Origin: DASQFQ01 sp963811595
GTDB lineage: Bacteria; Actinomycetota; Thermoleophilia; Solirubrobacterales; Solirubrobacteraceae
Reading direction: 5' to 3'
DNA: 64,000 bases
Assembly (NCBI GenBank): GCA_963811595.1
Contig: CAWERW010000002.1
Coordinates: 248,001 to 312,000, forward strand
The translations under genes were made by a program, and so were the position numbers. Shown piece after piece: positions 49,418 through 56,480 of the stretch. Below the pieces are notes generated by a model. That model had not been told where the DNA came from, made no database searches, and saw only the letters and a list, made by a program, of their open reading frames with translations. Positions within the stretch are counted from its first letter, which is position 1. Each line of letters starts with the position of its first letter.

Positions 49418-49606
49418 TCAGGTCTTGCGCTCGAGGTCGGCGACTTCCTCGGCCTTGCGGTCGGTCTTCTCGTGCGCGGCGGCGAGCTCTTCCTTCGCCT
49501 CGCCCTTGCGCTCTTCCTTGCGGCCCTCATTGCGCAGGGACGCGTCGTCGGTGAGGTCGCCCGCGGCCTTCTTGACGCGGCCGGTGATCTTGTCGGTAAT
49601 GCCCAT
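49418..49606 (-). CDS. CsbD family stress protein
   Basis: 62 aa from ATG 49606 with GGGAGG 7-8 nt upstream. The family pattern MGITDKITGRVKKAAGDLTDD is split here into MGITDKITGRVKK and AAGDLTDDASLRNEG, followed by a Lys/Glu-rich helix (ERKGEAKEEL). In Bacillus CsbD is a SigB-dependent general stress protein of unknown function. A GTTG-N15-GGGTAG promoter lies upstream, and a strong inverted repeat is in its leader. Confidence 0.93.
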   Translation of the reverse strand: MGITDKITGRVKKAAGDLTDDASLRNEGRKEERKGEAKEELAAAHEKTDRKAEEVADLERKT

Positions 49607-49640
49607 GGTCGGAACCTCCCATAAAGGGTTTCGCCTGCCA

Positions 49641-49663
49641 GGCGAGTTCTCGCAGAACTCGCC
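49641..49663. repeat. Perfect inverted repeat in the csbD leader
   Basis: GGCGAGTTCT (49641-49650) / AGAACTCGCC (49654-49663), 10-bp perfect arms with a 3-nt centre. On the minus strand it falls between the putative csbD -10 and the ribosome binding site, 35 bp before the csbD start. It may be a terminator for read-through from the sigma gene, an operator or an mRNA-stabilising hairpin. Confidence 0.7.
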
Positions 49664-49684
49664 TTCGGCGACGTTACATATGCC

Positions 49685-49709
49685 CTACCCGGTGGCGAAA
49701 CGGCTCAAC
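49685..49709 (-). promoter_or_regulatory. SigB/SigF-type promoter of csbD
   Basis: Minus strand GTTG (49709-49706), 15-bp spacer, GGGTAG (49690-49685). The -35 overlaps the last bases of the upstream sigma factor gene, allowing csbD to be transcribed separately from that operon. The motif resembles those at 41891 and 52974. Confidence 0.55.
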
Positions 49710-50526
49710 CGGCGTGCTCGGCGACCGTGCGGAGCCGCTCGAGCGCGCGGCGGATCAGCCGCGAGACGTGCATCTGGGAGACGCCGACGCGCTCGGCGAT
49801 CTCGGCCTGCGTGAGGTCCTCGACGAAGCGCAGGTGCAGCACGATGCGGTCGCGCGCGGGCAGCGCCTGCAGCGTCGGGGCGATCGTCGCCCCGTACTCG
49901 ACGAGCTCGAAGCGCTCGTCCTCGGAGCCGATCGACTCGGCATAGGTCTCGCCGTCGCCCTCGTCGCCGAAGCGGTAGGACTCGAGCGAGACCGCGTCGT
50001 AGGCGGACGCCGCCTCCATCGCCTCGAGCACCTGCTCGATCGTGAGGTCGAGCGTCTCGGCGACCTGCTGGGCCGACGGCGAGCGGCCGAGCTTGCGCGA
50101 CATGTCCTTGACGCAGTTGTCGACCTGCATGACCCGCTCCTGCATCCCGCGCGGGACGTGCACCGCCCAGCCGTTGTCGCGGAAGTAGCGCTTGAGCTCG
50201 CCGAGCATCGTCGGTACCGCGTAGGACGAGAACGCGGTCTCGCGCGCGGGATCGAAGCGGTCGATCGCCTTGATCAGCCCGAGCGTGGCGACCTGGATGA
50301 GGTCGTCGAGCGGCTCGTCGGACCGGCGGTAGCGGCGCGCCATCCGGCGCGCGAGCGGGAGCAGCCGCTGCACGAGCTCCTCGCGTGCGGCCACATCACC
50401 GTGGCGGTGGTAGCGCACGAGGAGCCGACGGTCCTCCTGGGCGCGCGAGCCTGCCGCGCCATCGTCCCTCGTACTCGCCTCGATCTCCAAGCCTCTCGTG
50501 TGGGCGCTTCCCCCTCCCCGGCCCAC
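49705..50526 (-). CDS. SigB/SigF/SigG-family sigma factor
   Basis: 273 aa from GTG 50526. Lacks region 1.1. Region 2 has LDDLIQVATLGLIKAIDRFDP and FSSYAVPTMLGELKRYFRDNGW, the hallmark of stress/sporulation sigmas controlled by RsbW-type kinases. Region 3 follows, and region 4 has LTQAEIAERVGVSQMHVSRLIRRAL. Closely similar to the sigma at 55512, so the two are recent paralogues. It is third in an operon after PfpI and HAD genes (gap 11 bp). Likely partner of one of the two RsbW kinases in the cluster. Confidence 0.94.
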   Translation of the reverse strand: MGRGGGSAHTRGLEIEASTRDDGAAGSRAQEDRRLLVRYHRHGDVAAREELVQRLLPLARRMARRYRRSDEPLDDLIQVATLGLIKAIDRFDPARETAFSSYAVPTMLGELKRYFRDNGWAVHVPRGMQERVMQVDNCVKDMSRKLGRSPSAQQVAETLDLTIEQVLEAMEAASAYDAVSLESYRFGDEGDGETYAESIGSEDERFELVEYGATIAPTLQALPARDRIVLHLRFVEDLTQAEIAERVGVSQMHVSRLIRRALERLRTVAEHAG

Positions 50527-50537
50527 GCCGGGACAGC

Positions 50538-51188
50538 TCAGCCTAGCGGAGACTCCGCGAGGCCGCGACGCATTTCGGGGATCGATTCATAGACCTCGGC
50601 GGCGCCCGCCTCGAGCAGCTCCTCGCGGCTGAAGCCGCCGGTCAGCACGCCGATGCTCGGGATCTTCGCGCGCTTCGCGGCCTCGCAATCCCACTTGGAG
50701 TCGCCGATCATCACCGCGTCATCGTCGCCGCCGGCCTTCTCGAGGGCCGCGAGCAGGAGGTCCGGCTTGGGCTTGGTCTCCTCGACATCGGCGGACGTCG
50801 TCCAGTCGTCGGCGAGGTCGCGCGCCACCAGCAGTTCGAGGTAGTGCTCGACCTCCTCGGCCTTCGCCGAGGACGCGAGCACGACCGTGTGGCCTCGCTC
50901 CTTGAGGTCGAGCAGCAGCTCGCGCGCGCCCTCGAGCGGGGCGACCTCGTCGATCAGCGCCATGTAGGCCTGCTTCTCGGCGTCGCGGATGCCGTCGCCG
51001 TGCTCGGCGTCGGCCTCCTCGCCGATCAGGGAGGCGACCAGCTGGTCGCCTCCCATGCCGATGTGGCGGTGGATCCGCCACAGCTGGACCACGAACCCGT
51101 GCGCGCGGAACGCCCGGTACCAGGCGATCGCGTGCTGGTAGTTCGTGTCGACGAGCGTGCCGTCGATGTCGACGATCGCGATGCTCAA
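50538..51188 (-). CDS. HAD-superfamily hydrolase (phosphatase-like)
   Basis: 216 aa from TTG 51188, which overlaps the preceding stop as TTGA; no ATG or GTG is available at the proper N-terminus. Motif I is DIDGTLVDT, motif II LASSAK, a Lys sits in TKPKPDL and motif IV is MIGDSKWDCEAA. A helical cap lies between motifs I and II as in beta-phosphoglucomutase and phosphoglycolate phosphatase. Substrate unknown. Member of the PfpI-HAD-sigma operon. Confidence 0.92.
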   Translation of the reverse strand: MSIAIVDIDGTLVDTNYQHAIAWYRAFRAHGFVVQLWRIHRHIGMGGDQLVASLIGEEADAEHGDGIRDAEKQAYMALIDEVAPLEGARELLLDLKERGHTVVLASSAKAEEVEHYLELLVARDLADDWTTSADVEETKPKPDLLLAALEKAGGDDDAVMIGDSKWDCEAAKRAKIPSIGVLTGGFSREELLEAGAAEVYESIPEMRRGLAESPLG

Positions 51189-51772
51189 GACGCCTCAGCG
51201 CCGACGCTCCGCGCCTGCGCCTCGTGCTCGCCCTCGCAGAACTCCTCGACGATCTTCGCGCAGAAGGCCGGCAGGTCGTCGGGGTTGCGCGAGGACACGA
51301 GGCCCTCGTCGACGACGACCTCCTCGTCGACCCAGTTGCCGCCGGCGTTGCGGATGTCCGTCTGCAGCGACGGCCACGAGGTGATGGTGCGGCCCTTGAG
51401 CACCTCGGCCTCGACGAGCGTCCACGGGCCGTGGCAGATCACGCCGACCGGCTTGGCCGCCTCGAAGAAGGCGCGCGCGAAGGCGACCGCGTCCTCGTCC
51501 ATGCGCAGGAAGTCGGGGTTCGCGACCCCGCCGGGCAGCACGAGCCCGTCGTAGTCCGACGCGTCGGCGTCCGCCGCGGTGCGGTCGACCGTGAACGTGT
51601 CGGCCTTGTCGAGGTGGTTGAAGGCCTGGACCTCGCCGGACTCGGTCGAGACGAGCTCCGCGCTGCCCCCGGCCTCCTCGACCGCCTTCCAGGGCTCGGT
51701 CAGCTCCACCTGCTCGACGCCCTCGGGCGCGACCAGGAACGCGATCTTCTTGCCATCGAGCTTGCCCGCCAT
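51185..51772 (-). CDS. DJ-1/PfpI family protein (YhbO-like)
   Basis: 195 aa from ATG 51772 with AGGAG 8 nt upstream. DJ-1/PfpI fold: IAFLVAPEGVEQVEL with the conserved Glu, LPGGVANPDFL, and the nucleophile-elbow Cys in VICHGPWTLVE. RTITSWPSLQTDIRNAGG follows. Members protect against oxidative or carbonyl damage and some are called proteases or deglycases; the biochemical activity is debated. First gene of an operon with a HAD protein and a SigB-type sigma. Confidence 0.93.
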   Translation of the reverse strand: MAGKLDGKKIAFLVAPEGVEQVELTEPWKAVEEAGGSAELVSTESGEVQAFNHLDKADTFTVDRTAADADASDYDGLVLPGGVANPDFLRMDEDAVAFARAFFEAAKPVGVICHGPWTLVEAEVLKGRTITSWPSLQTDIRNAGGNWVDEEVVVDEGLVSSRNPDDLPAFCAKIVEEFCEGEHEAQARSVGAEAS

Positions 51773-51820
51773 GGGTGTGCTCCTTCCGGTTGCTTTCTCT
51801 CCTTACTCCTCGCCGCGTGG

Positions 51821-51846
51821 ATTAGCGGGCAAACGCCCGCGGGTAG
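51821..51846 (+). promoter_or_regulatory. Possible SigB-type promoter with a palindromic spacer
   Basis: ATTA (51821-51824), 16-bp spacer, GGGTAG (51841-51846), 10 bp before the ATG at 51856. The spacer is exactly the palindrome GCGGGC-AAAC-GCCCGC (51825-51840). It lies between divergent pfpI and the small membrane protein, so the palindrome may serve as an operator for both. Confidence 0.45.
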
Positions 51847-51855
51847 GCAACGTCC

Positions 51856-52215
51856 ATGGAATACGTGATCCCCATCGTTCTTGTGCTGTTGCTCGTCAGC
51901 GGCTTCGTCACCTTCCTCGTGCTCAACGCCACGAAGAAGAGCAAGCCCTCCGAGGCCCAGGCCAGCGAGGACACGGCGCCGACCAACATGGCCGCCGCCG
52001 ACGAGGACTCCCCGCTCGGCGACACCAGCGAGCACGCGGGCGAGCAGAGTGAGCAGGGCCACACCGTCCGCGACCCCGAGGGCGGGGGCGAAGGCGGCTC
52101 CGAGGGCGGCGCTCCGGTCCGCCCCGGCGAGGGCGAGGGCGGCGAGAGCGGCGGGAGCGGCGAGAGCGCGCCCCAGCCGGAGTCCGAGAAGCTGGCCAAC
52201 CGGCGCATGGTTTGA
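51856..52215 (+). CDS. Single-pass membrane protein with acidic Gly-rich tail
   Basis: 119 aa from ATG 51856. One N-terminal membrane helix (residues ~4-24, VIPIVLVLLLVSGFVTFLVL), a short basic stop-transfer segment (KKSKPS), then ~85 residues rich in Glu, Gly and Ser with no predicted fold, probably cytosolic. No domain recognised. Two hairpins follow its stop. Confidence 0.7.
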   Translation: MEYVIPIVLVLLLVSGFVTFLVLNATKKSKPSEAQASEDTAPTNMAAADEDSPLGDTSEHAGEQSEQGHTVRDPEGGGEGGSEGGAPVRPGEGEGGESGGSGESAPQPESEKLANRRMV

Positions 52216-52293
52216 CCCGCCGGGAGGCGGGGAAGACGAACCACGTTCCATCACCCTCCTCCTCATGCTCCGAGGCGCCCCCGGGCGCCTCGG
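52216..52293 (+). terminator. Tandem hairpins after the small membrane protein
   Basis: First hairpin CCCGCC (52216-52221) / GGCGGG (52226-52231) with a GGGA tetraloop, directly at the stop codon. Second hairpin has perfect 10-bp arms CCGAGGCGCC (52270-52279) / GGCGCCTCGG (52284-52293). The second is a strong terminator candidate. Confidence 0.7.
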
Positions 52294-52332
52294 TCGCGTT
52301 AAGGGCGCCGCCACGTGGGTAGGCCACCAGCG

Positions 52333-52467
52333 ATGGACCCGCGACCCCCCACACCCGCGCCGCCCGGCCCAGGTCCGAGCCCCAGTCCAGGGCCCGATCC
52401 GTCGCCGCCGGCGCCGACGCCCGATCCGACGCCGCTGCCGCCGGATCCGGCGCCCCCGTCGATCTGA
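52333..52467 (+). CDS. Possible proline-rich microprotein
   Basis: 44 codons from ATG 52333; 23 residues are proline in a P-x-P pattern with Asp, Ser and Thr. The stop lies 1 bp before the TTG start of the DUF1360 gene. Low-complexity GC-rich DNA could give such a frame by chance. Its position directly before a membrane protein gene parallels the Pro-rich gene at 33072, which precedes the antiporter. Confidence 0.35.
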   Translation: MDPRPPTPAPPGPGPSPSPGPDPSPPAPTPDPTPLPPDPAPPSI

Positions 52468-52468
52468 C

Positions 52469-52969
52469 TTGAAGCCGGTCTCCCAGACACCGACCGAGCC
52501 GACCGACTACGCCGCGATCTCGCTGGCGTTCGGATCGCTGCTCGCGGCGCTCGCCGCCAGCTCGCGCGGGCGCGAGCCGATCCCGCGCGCCGAGCTGGTG
52601 CCGCTGTCGGCCGCCGCGTTCTCGCTCTCGCGCCTGATCGTCCACGACAAGGCCGAGAGCTGGCTGCGCGAGCCGTTCGTGACCGACGAGGGCGACGGCA
52701 AGCGCCCCAAGGGCCGGCGGCTGCGCTACGCGGTCGGCGAGCTCATGACCTGCACCCGCTGCATGGGCGCGTGGAGCGCGCTCGCGCTCGTCGGCCTGCG
52801 CATGCACTCCCCCGCCGCGGGCCGCACCGTCGCCACCGTGCTGGCGGCGTCGGCGGGCAACGACGCGTTCCAGGCCGGATTCTCGTGGCTGTGCGCGCGC
52901 GCCAACGAGCAGTCCGCCGCCGCGGACGAGCGCTCGAACGTCGCGAGCGCCACGCGGCGCGCCGCATAA
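52469..52969 (+). CDS. DUF1360 family membrane protein
   Basis: 166 aa from TTG 52469, the only good start before the conserved region. DUF1360 features: a hydrophobic N-terminal helix (YAAISLAFGSLLAAL), the FSLSRLIVHDKAESWLREPFV segment and the Cys-rich helix MTCTRCMGAWSALAL. A further helix (TVATVLAASAGNDAFQAGF) is near the end. Family function unknown; members occur in sporulation and stress contexts of several phyla. Confidence 0.82.
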   Translation: MKPVSQTPTEPTDYAAISLAFGSLLAALAASSRGREPIPRAELVPLSAAAFSLSRLIVHDKAESWLREPFVTDEGDGKRPKGRRLRYAVGELMTCTRCMGAWSALALVGLRMHSPAAGRTVATVLAASAGNDAFQAGFSWLCARANEQSAAADERSNVASATRRAA

Positions 52970-52973
52970 GTCG

Positions 52974-52998
52974 GTTACCGCGGACCCGTTGCGGGTAC
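52974..52998 (+). promoter_or_regulatory. SigB/SigF-type promoter of the second RsbW operon
   Basis: GTTA (52974-52977), 15-bp spacer, GGGTAC (52993-52998). Both boxes match those at 41891 and extend the identity (GTTAC and GGGTACT). The operon start ATG is at 53012. Confidence 0.65.
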
Positions 52999-53011
52999 TC
53001 GAATCTCTGCC

Positions 53012-53479
53012 ATGCGTGCCCAGCCCCAGATCTCCCCCGCTTCCGAGCGCTGGAGCCCGGTACAGGCGACACCCTCCCCCGTGCGGTTGTCGCTTCCAGC
53101 CCGTGCTCGCAACATCGCCGTCGTCCGGCGCGCCCTCGAGGCGATCGCCGACGAGCTCGCCCTGCCCCGCCGCCTCGTCGAGGACATGCGCCTCGCCGTC
53201 ACGGAGGCGTGCACGAACGTCGTGCGCCACGCCTACACCGGTTCGGAGGCGGACGAGCAGAACGCGATGCGCGTCGAGCTGCGCCCGCGCCCGCGCGGGA
53301 TGCTCGTCATCGTCGAGGACCGCGGCCGCGGCCTCCGGCCGAGCCCCGACAGCGGAGGCCCGGGCCTCGGGCTGCCGCTCATCGCGGCACTCACCGAGGA
53401 CCTCGAGATCACTCACGGCTCCGATTCGCGGGGCAGCCGGGTGGCGATGTCCTTCGCGCCCGTGATCGAGGCAGCGTGA
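53012..53479 (+). CDS. RsbW-like anti-sigma serine kinase (second copy)
   Basis: 155 aa from ATG 53012. GHKL fold with N-box LAVTEACTNVVRHAY, G1 box VEDRGRGLRP and G2 box GPGLGLPLIAALTED, all intact. Similar to the protein at 42296. It heads an operon with a degenerate paralogue, a STAS protein and, after 22 bp, a ParB/Srx-like gene. Expected to hold one of the SigB-type sigmas inactive. Confidence 0.92.
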   Translation: MRAQPQISPASERWSPVQATPSPVRLSLPARARNIAVVRRALEAIADELALPRRLVEDMRLAVTEACTNVVRHAYTGSEADEQNAMRVELRPRPRGMLVIVEDRGRGLRPSPDSGGPGLGLPLIAALTEDLEITHGSDSRGSRVAMSFAPVIEAA

Positions 53480-53883
53480 GCGGGGCCGAAGCGGCCCCGA
53501 CCGCCTCGTCGGGCACGACGCGCGTGTCCATCGCCAGCGGCCCGCTCGTGGGGCCGGTGCTGCGCCGCGTCGTCGGCATGCTCGCCGCCCGCGCCGACCT
53601 TCCGCTCGACCGCCTCGACGACGCCGTCCTCGTGGCGGACCTGATCGCCTCGCGGGCGCCCACGCACGTCAGCGCCACCTCGGTCGACGTCGACCTCGAG
53701 ACGGGCGACCGCACGCTCTTCCTCCGCATCGGCCCGCTCCGCCCCGGCGGCGGCGAGGCGCTGCTCGTCGACGCGACCGTGCCGGGTGTGGGCAACGTGA
53801 TCGAGCAGCTGGCCGACGACATCGCGGTCCGCCCCGAGGGCGAGTCCGAGTTCCTCGACGTCCGACTCGCCTACCCGACGTGA
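53476..53883 (+). CDS. Degenerate RsbW-like protein lacking ATP-site residues
   Basis: 135 aa from GTG 53476, overlapping the RsbW stop by GTGA. It follows the RsbW layout: a first helix VLRRVVGMLAARADLPLDRLDD, then a helix at the N-box position reading AVLVADLIASRAPTHV. The Glu and Asn of EACTN are gone. The strand at the G1 position reads LRIGPLRPGGG without the Asp. A helix GVGNVIEQLADDI takes the place of G2. ATP binding is therefore unlikely. It may act as a regulatory subunit or decoy for a STAS or sigma protein. The assignment rests on position and alignment by eye. Confidence 0.7.
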   Translation: MSGAEAAPTASSGTTRVSIASGPLVGPVLRRVVGMLAARADLPLDRLDDAVLVADLIASRAPTHVSATSVDVDLETGDRTLFLRIGPLRPGGGEALLVDATVPGVGNVIEQLADDIAVRPEGESEFLDVRLAYPT

Positions 53884-54248
53884 TGGCGATCGAGTTCGAG
53901 ATCGAGGACCGCCGGGTCGGCGACGACACGCACATCGTGGCGGTGGCCGGCGAGATCGACCTGTTCACGGCGCCGGAGTTCAAGCAGCGCATGAGCCAGC
54001 CGATCGACGACGGCGTCGCCCGCCTGATCGTCGACCTCACGGCGACCACCTTCATCGACTCCTCGAGCCTCGGCGTGCTGATCGGGGCGCACCGGCGCCT
54101 CAAGCAGCGCGACGGAAAGCTCGTCGTCGTCTGCGACAATGAAACGATCGTGAAGACCTTCAAGATCACCGGACTTGACGGCGTCTTCACCCTCGTCCGG
54201 TCGCTCGACGACGCGCTCGACGGCGACGCCGTCAGCGCCGGCCCGTAA
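53883..54248 (+). CDS. STAS-domain anti-anti-sigma factor (second copy)
   Basis: 121 aa from ATG 53883 (TGATG overlap with the previous stop; a GTG at 53880 is also possible). STAS fold VAVAGEIDLFTAPEFKQRM and DLTATTFIDSSSLGVLIGAHRRL with the phosphorylatable Ser in DSS. Closer to classical SpoIIAA/RsbV than the copy at 41931. It probably antagonises the RsbW encoded two genes upstream and is recycled by a SpoIIE phosphatase such as that at 47179. Confidence 0.93.
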   Translation: MAIEFEIEDRRVGDDTHIVAVAGEIDLFTAPEFKQRMSQPIDDGVARLIVDLTATTFIDSSSLGVLIGAHRRLKQRDGKLVVVCDNETIVKTFKITGLDGVFTLVRSLDDALDGDAVSAGP

Positions 54249-54270
54249 GGCGGGCCACGGGCCGACAGCG

Positions 54271-55167
54271 GTGGGCACCGGCTTCCCCGCCGAGGACGCG
54301 CAGAGCGACTTCGCCCGGGCGCGCCGGTCGCGCATGCTCGCCGACCTCGCCCGCCGCCTGCGCTTCGAGCCCGACGACGTCGGCTACATCCTCCCGTTCG
54401 AGGAGGTCGTCGAGGCGCTCGGCCGCGTCTCGGAGAACGACATCGGGCTGCAGACGATTCCGCTCGACTCGATCGTCGGCACGGTCGACCGCACGAAGGA
54501 GTTCGACCGCGCCTTCCGCCCCATGAGCCCGCGCGTGCGCGCCCGCTGGCAGCGCATCGCCGAGGCCCAGCGGCGCGGCCAGTCGTTCCCGCCGATCTCC
54601 GTGTACCGCATCGGCGAGCTGCACTTCGTGCGCGACGGCCACCACCGCGTCTCGGTCGCCCGCTCGCTCGGGCGCGAGGACATCGACGCCTACGTGACCG
54701 AGGTGCACACGCGCGTCGGCCCGGGCCACGACGTGCGCATCTCCGACCTCCCCGTCAAGGGCCACGAGCGACTGTTCCGCGAGCGGGTCCCGCTGGACCC
54801 CGAGCGGCGGGCGCGCATCAAGCCCTCGGACCCGTGGGATTACGGCATCCTCGCCGAGGGGGTCGAGGCGTGGGGCTTCCGCGCCATGCAGGGCCGCCGC
54901 GAGTTCATGGACCGCGGCGAGGTCGCGCGGCTGTGGTTCGACGAGGACTACGAGCCCGTGACCGCGATGCTCAACGCGGCCGAGCTCGTGCAGCGCGGGG
55001 AGAGCGAGACCGACGCCTACATGCGCGTCGTGACCGCCCGCTACATGCTGCTGCGCACGCACGAGTGGTCCGACGAGGTGCTCGAGCGGCTGCAGTCGGC
55101 GCAGCGCGAGAAGCGGCGCACGCGGATGCCGCCGAAGCGGCGCCACGGCAAGCGGCCGTATTACTAG
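54271..55167 (+). CDS. ParB/sulfiredoxin-fold domain protein in the RsbW operon
   Basis: 298 aa from GTG 54271, 22 bp after the STAS gene. Residues ~60-145 form a ParB/Srx-like nucleotide-binding core: GLQTIPLDSIVGTVDRT, FPPISVYRIGELHFV and the signature DGHHRVSVARSLG (residues 122-134), followed by a strand AYVTEV. The rest is helical and very charged, with a basic C-terminus (REKRRTRMPPKRRHGKRPYY). It has no KorB/ParB helix-turn-helix that I can see and is not beside parA. Related folds bind CTP or transfer phosphate; its role beside a phospho-switch is unknown. Shares CTAG stop with the cupin gene. Confidence 0.78.
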   Translation: MGTGFPAEDAQSDFARARRSRMLADLARRLRFEPDDVGYILPFEEVVEALGRVSENDIGLQTIPLDSIVGTVDRTKEFDRAFRPMSPRVRARWQRIAEAQRRGQSFPPISVYRIGELHFVRDGHHRVSVARSLGREDIDAYVTEVHTRVGPGHDVRISDLPVKGHERLFRERVPLDPERRARIKPSDPWDYGILAEGVEAWGFRAMQGRREFMDRGEVARLWFDEDYEPVTAMLNAAELVQRGESETDAYMRVVTARYMLLRTHEWSDEVLERLQSAQREKRRTRMPPKRRHGKRPYY

Positions 55168-55499
55168 GCGTCGCGCGCGCCGGGGTGGCCCGGTCCGGGC
55201 CAGGGCGCGAGCACGAGCAGCAGCAGCGCGTCGCTGACGGCGTTGACCTCGTGGCGCTCACCGGGGTCGAAGACCGCGAGCAGGCCGCGCCCGCCGGTCA
55301 CCGCGTCGCCGCCGTCGAGCCCGATCTCGACCTCGCCGTCGATCACGATGACGTGCGCGCGCTCGTGGACCTGGTGCTCCTGCAGCGACTCGCCGGCCGG
55401 CAGCCGCAGCACGATCGAGCGCGCCTCGCCGCGGTGCGAGGCGAGGATGTGCGGGCTGTGCGGCTCGACGTCGAGGCCTGGAAGGTCCCAGTGCTCCAT
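55164..55499 (-). CDS. Cupin-domain protein
   Basis: 111 aa from ATG 55499. A single cupin barrel: LRLPAGESLQEHQVHERAHVIVIDGEVEI carries the first cupin motif (G-x5-H-x-H-like with E), and GLLAVFDPGERHEVNAV the second with its His. It may bind a metal and a small ligand, as sensor or enzyme. It is 12 bp upstream of a sigma factor gene on the same strand, so probably in one operon. Confidence 0.88.
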   Translation of the reverse strand: MEHWDLPGLDVEPHSPHILASHRGEARSIVLRLPAGESLQEHQVHERAHVIVIDGEVEIGLDGGDAVTGGRGLLAVFDPGERHEVNAVSDALLLLVLAPWPGPGHPGARDA

Positions 55500-55511
55500 C
55501 GCGCCGGGAGG

Positions 55512-56357
55512 CTACCGCTCCTCGGCCTCCGCGCGCAGGCGTGCGATCGACTGCCGGATCAGGCGCGACACGTGCATCTGCGAGACGCCGACGATGTCGC
55601 CGATCTCGGACTGCGTGAGGTCCTCCGCGAAGCGCAACCGCAGTACCTCGCGCTCGCGCTCGGACAGCACGCGCATCAGGCGCTGCACGGTCGCGGCGTC
55701 CTCGGCGATCGCGAAGCCGTGGTCCTCGCGGCCGAACGCGTCGGCGAGCTCGCCCTCGTCGTCCTCCTCGTTGCGGGGGCGGTCGAGCGAGACCGCGCGG
55801 TAGGCGCCGGCCGCCTCGCGGGCCTCCAGCACCTGCTCGGGCGTCGCGCTCAGGCGCTCGCCGATCTCGGCCGGGGTCGGGGCGCGGCCGAGCTCGCGGC
55901 CCATGTCCTCGCCCACCCGGTCGACCTTCACCGCGAGCTCCTGGAGGTCGCGCGGAACGCGCACCGACCACCCCTTGTCACGGAAGTGACGCTTGAGCTC
56001 GCCGAGGATCGTCGGGACGGCGAACGATGAGAACGCCGTCTCGCGCGCGGGATCGAAGCGTTCGATCGCCTTCAGGAGGCCGAGCGAGGCGACCTGGATC
56101 AGGTCGTCGAGCGGCTCGCCGGCGCGCTGGTAGCGGCGGGCGAGCTGACGCGCAAGGGGAAGGAAGCGCTCAACGAGCGCTTCGCGCGCTGCCGGATCGT
56201 CCTCGTGGTGGTAGCGCTCGAGCAGGCGCCGGTCCTCGATCGCTCGCGCGACACGATTCGGCGAGGGCTGTCCGCTTGCGGACGACCCATTCGACGCACC
56301 CGCATATGCTCCGGGTCCGCTCGTCTCCTGCTTGGCTTGATCGTTTATGGACTCCAA
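55512..56357 (-). CDS. SigB/SigF/SigG-family sigma factor (second copy)
   Basis: 281 aa from TTG 56357; no ATG or GTG occurs in frame before region 2, and GAGGGG is just upstream. The first ~45 residues are low-complexity (Ser/Gly/Ala). Region 2 is LDDLIQVASLGLLKAIERFDP and FSSFAVPTILGELKRHFRDKGW; region 4 LTQSEIGDIVGVSQMHVSRLIRQSI. Near-identical architecture to the sigma at 49705. It is downstream of an ANTAR gene on the other strand, with 123 bp between the starts. Confidence 0.92.
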   Translation of the reverse strand: MESINDQAKQETSGPGAYAGASNGSSASGQPSPNRVARAIEDRRLLERYHHEDDPAAREALVERFLPLARQLARRYQRAGEPLDDLIQVASLGLLKAIERFDPARETAFSSFAVPTILGELKRHFRDKGWSVRVPRDLQELAVKVDRVGEDMGRELGRAPTPAEIGERLSATPEQVLEAREAAGAYRAVSLDRPRNEEDDEGELADAFGREDHGFAIAEDAATVQRLMRVLSEREREVLRLRFAEDLTQSEIGDIVGVSQMHVSRLIRQSIARLRAEAEER

Positions 56358-56480
56358 CGCCCCTCTACCTGCTGTACGACGGGATAGGGGCGCCGGGTCG
56401 CTGGGGCGCGAAACGGCGTCGACGGGTTGCAAGGCCGAGCCGAGATCCATTCTACTGCGGGCCGGGGCCGCGATAAGCAG

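Noticed and set aside
49641..49663. Possible LexA/SOS box
   Set aside because: Actinobacterial LexA sites read CGAAC-N4-GTTCG; here the half-sites are in the opposite orientation (GTTCT/AGAAC) with a 3-nt centre.
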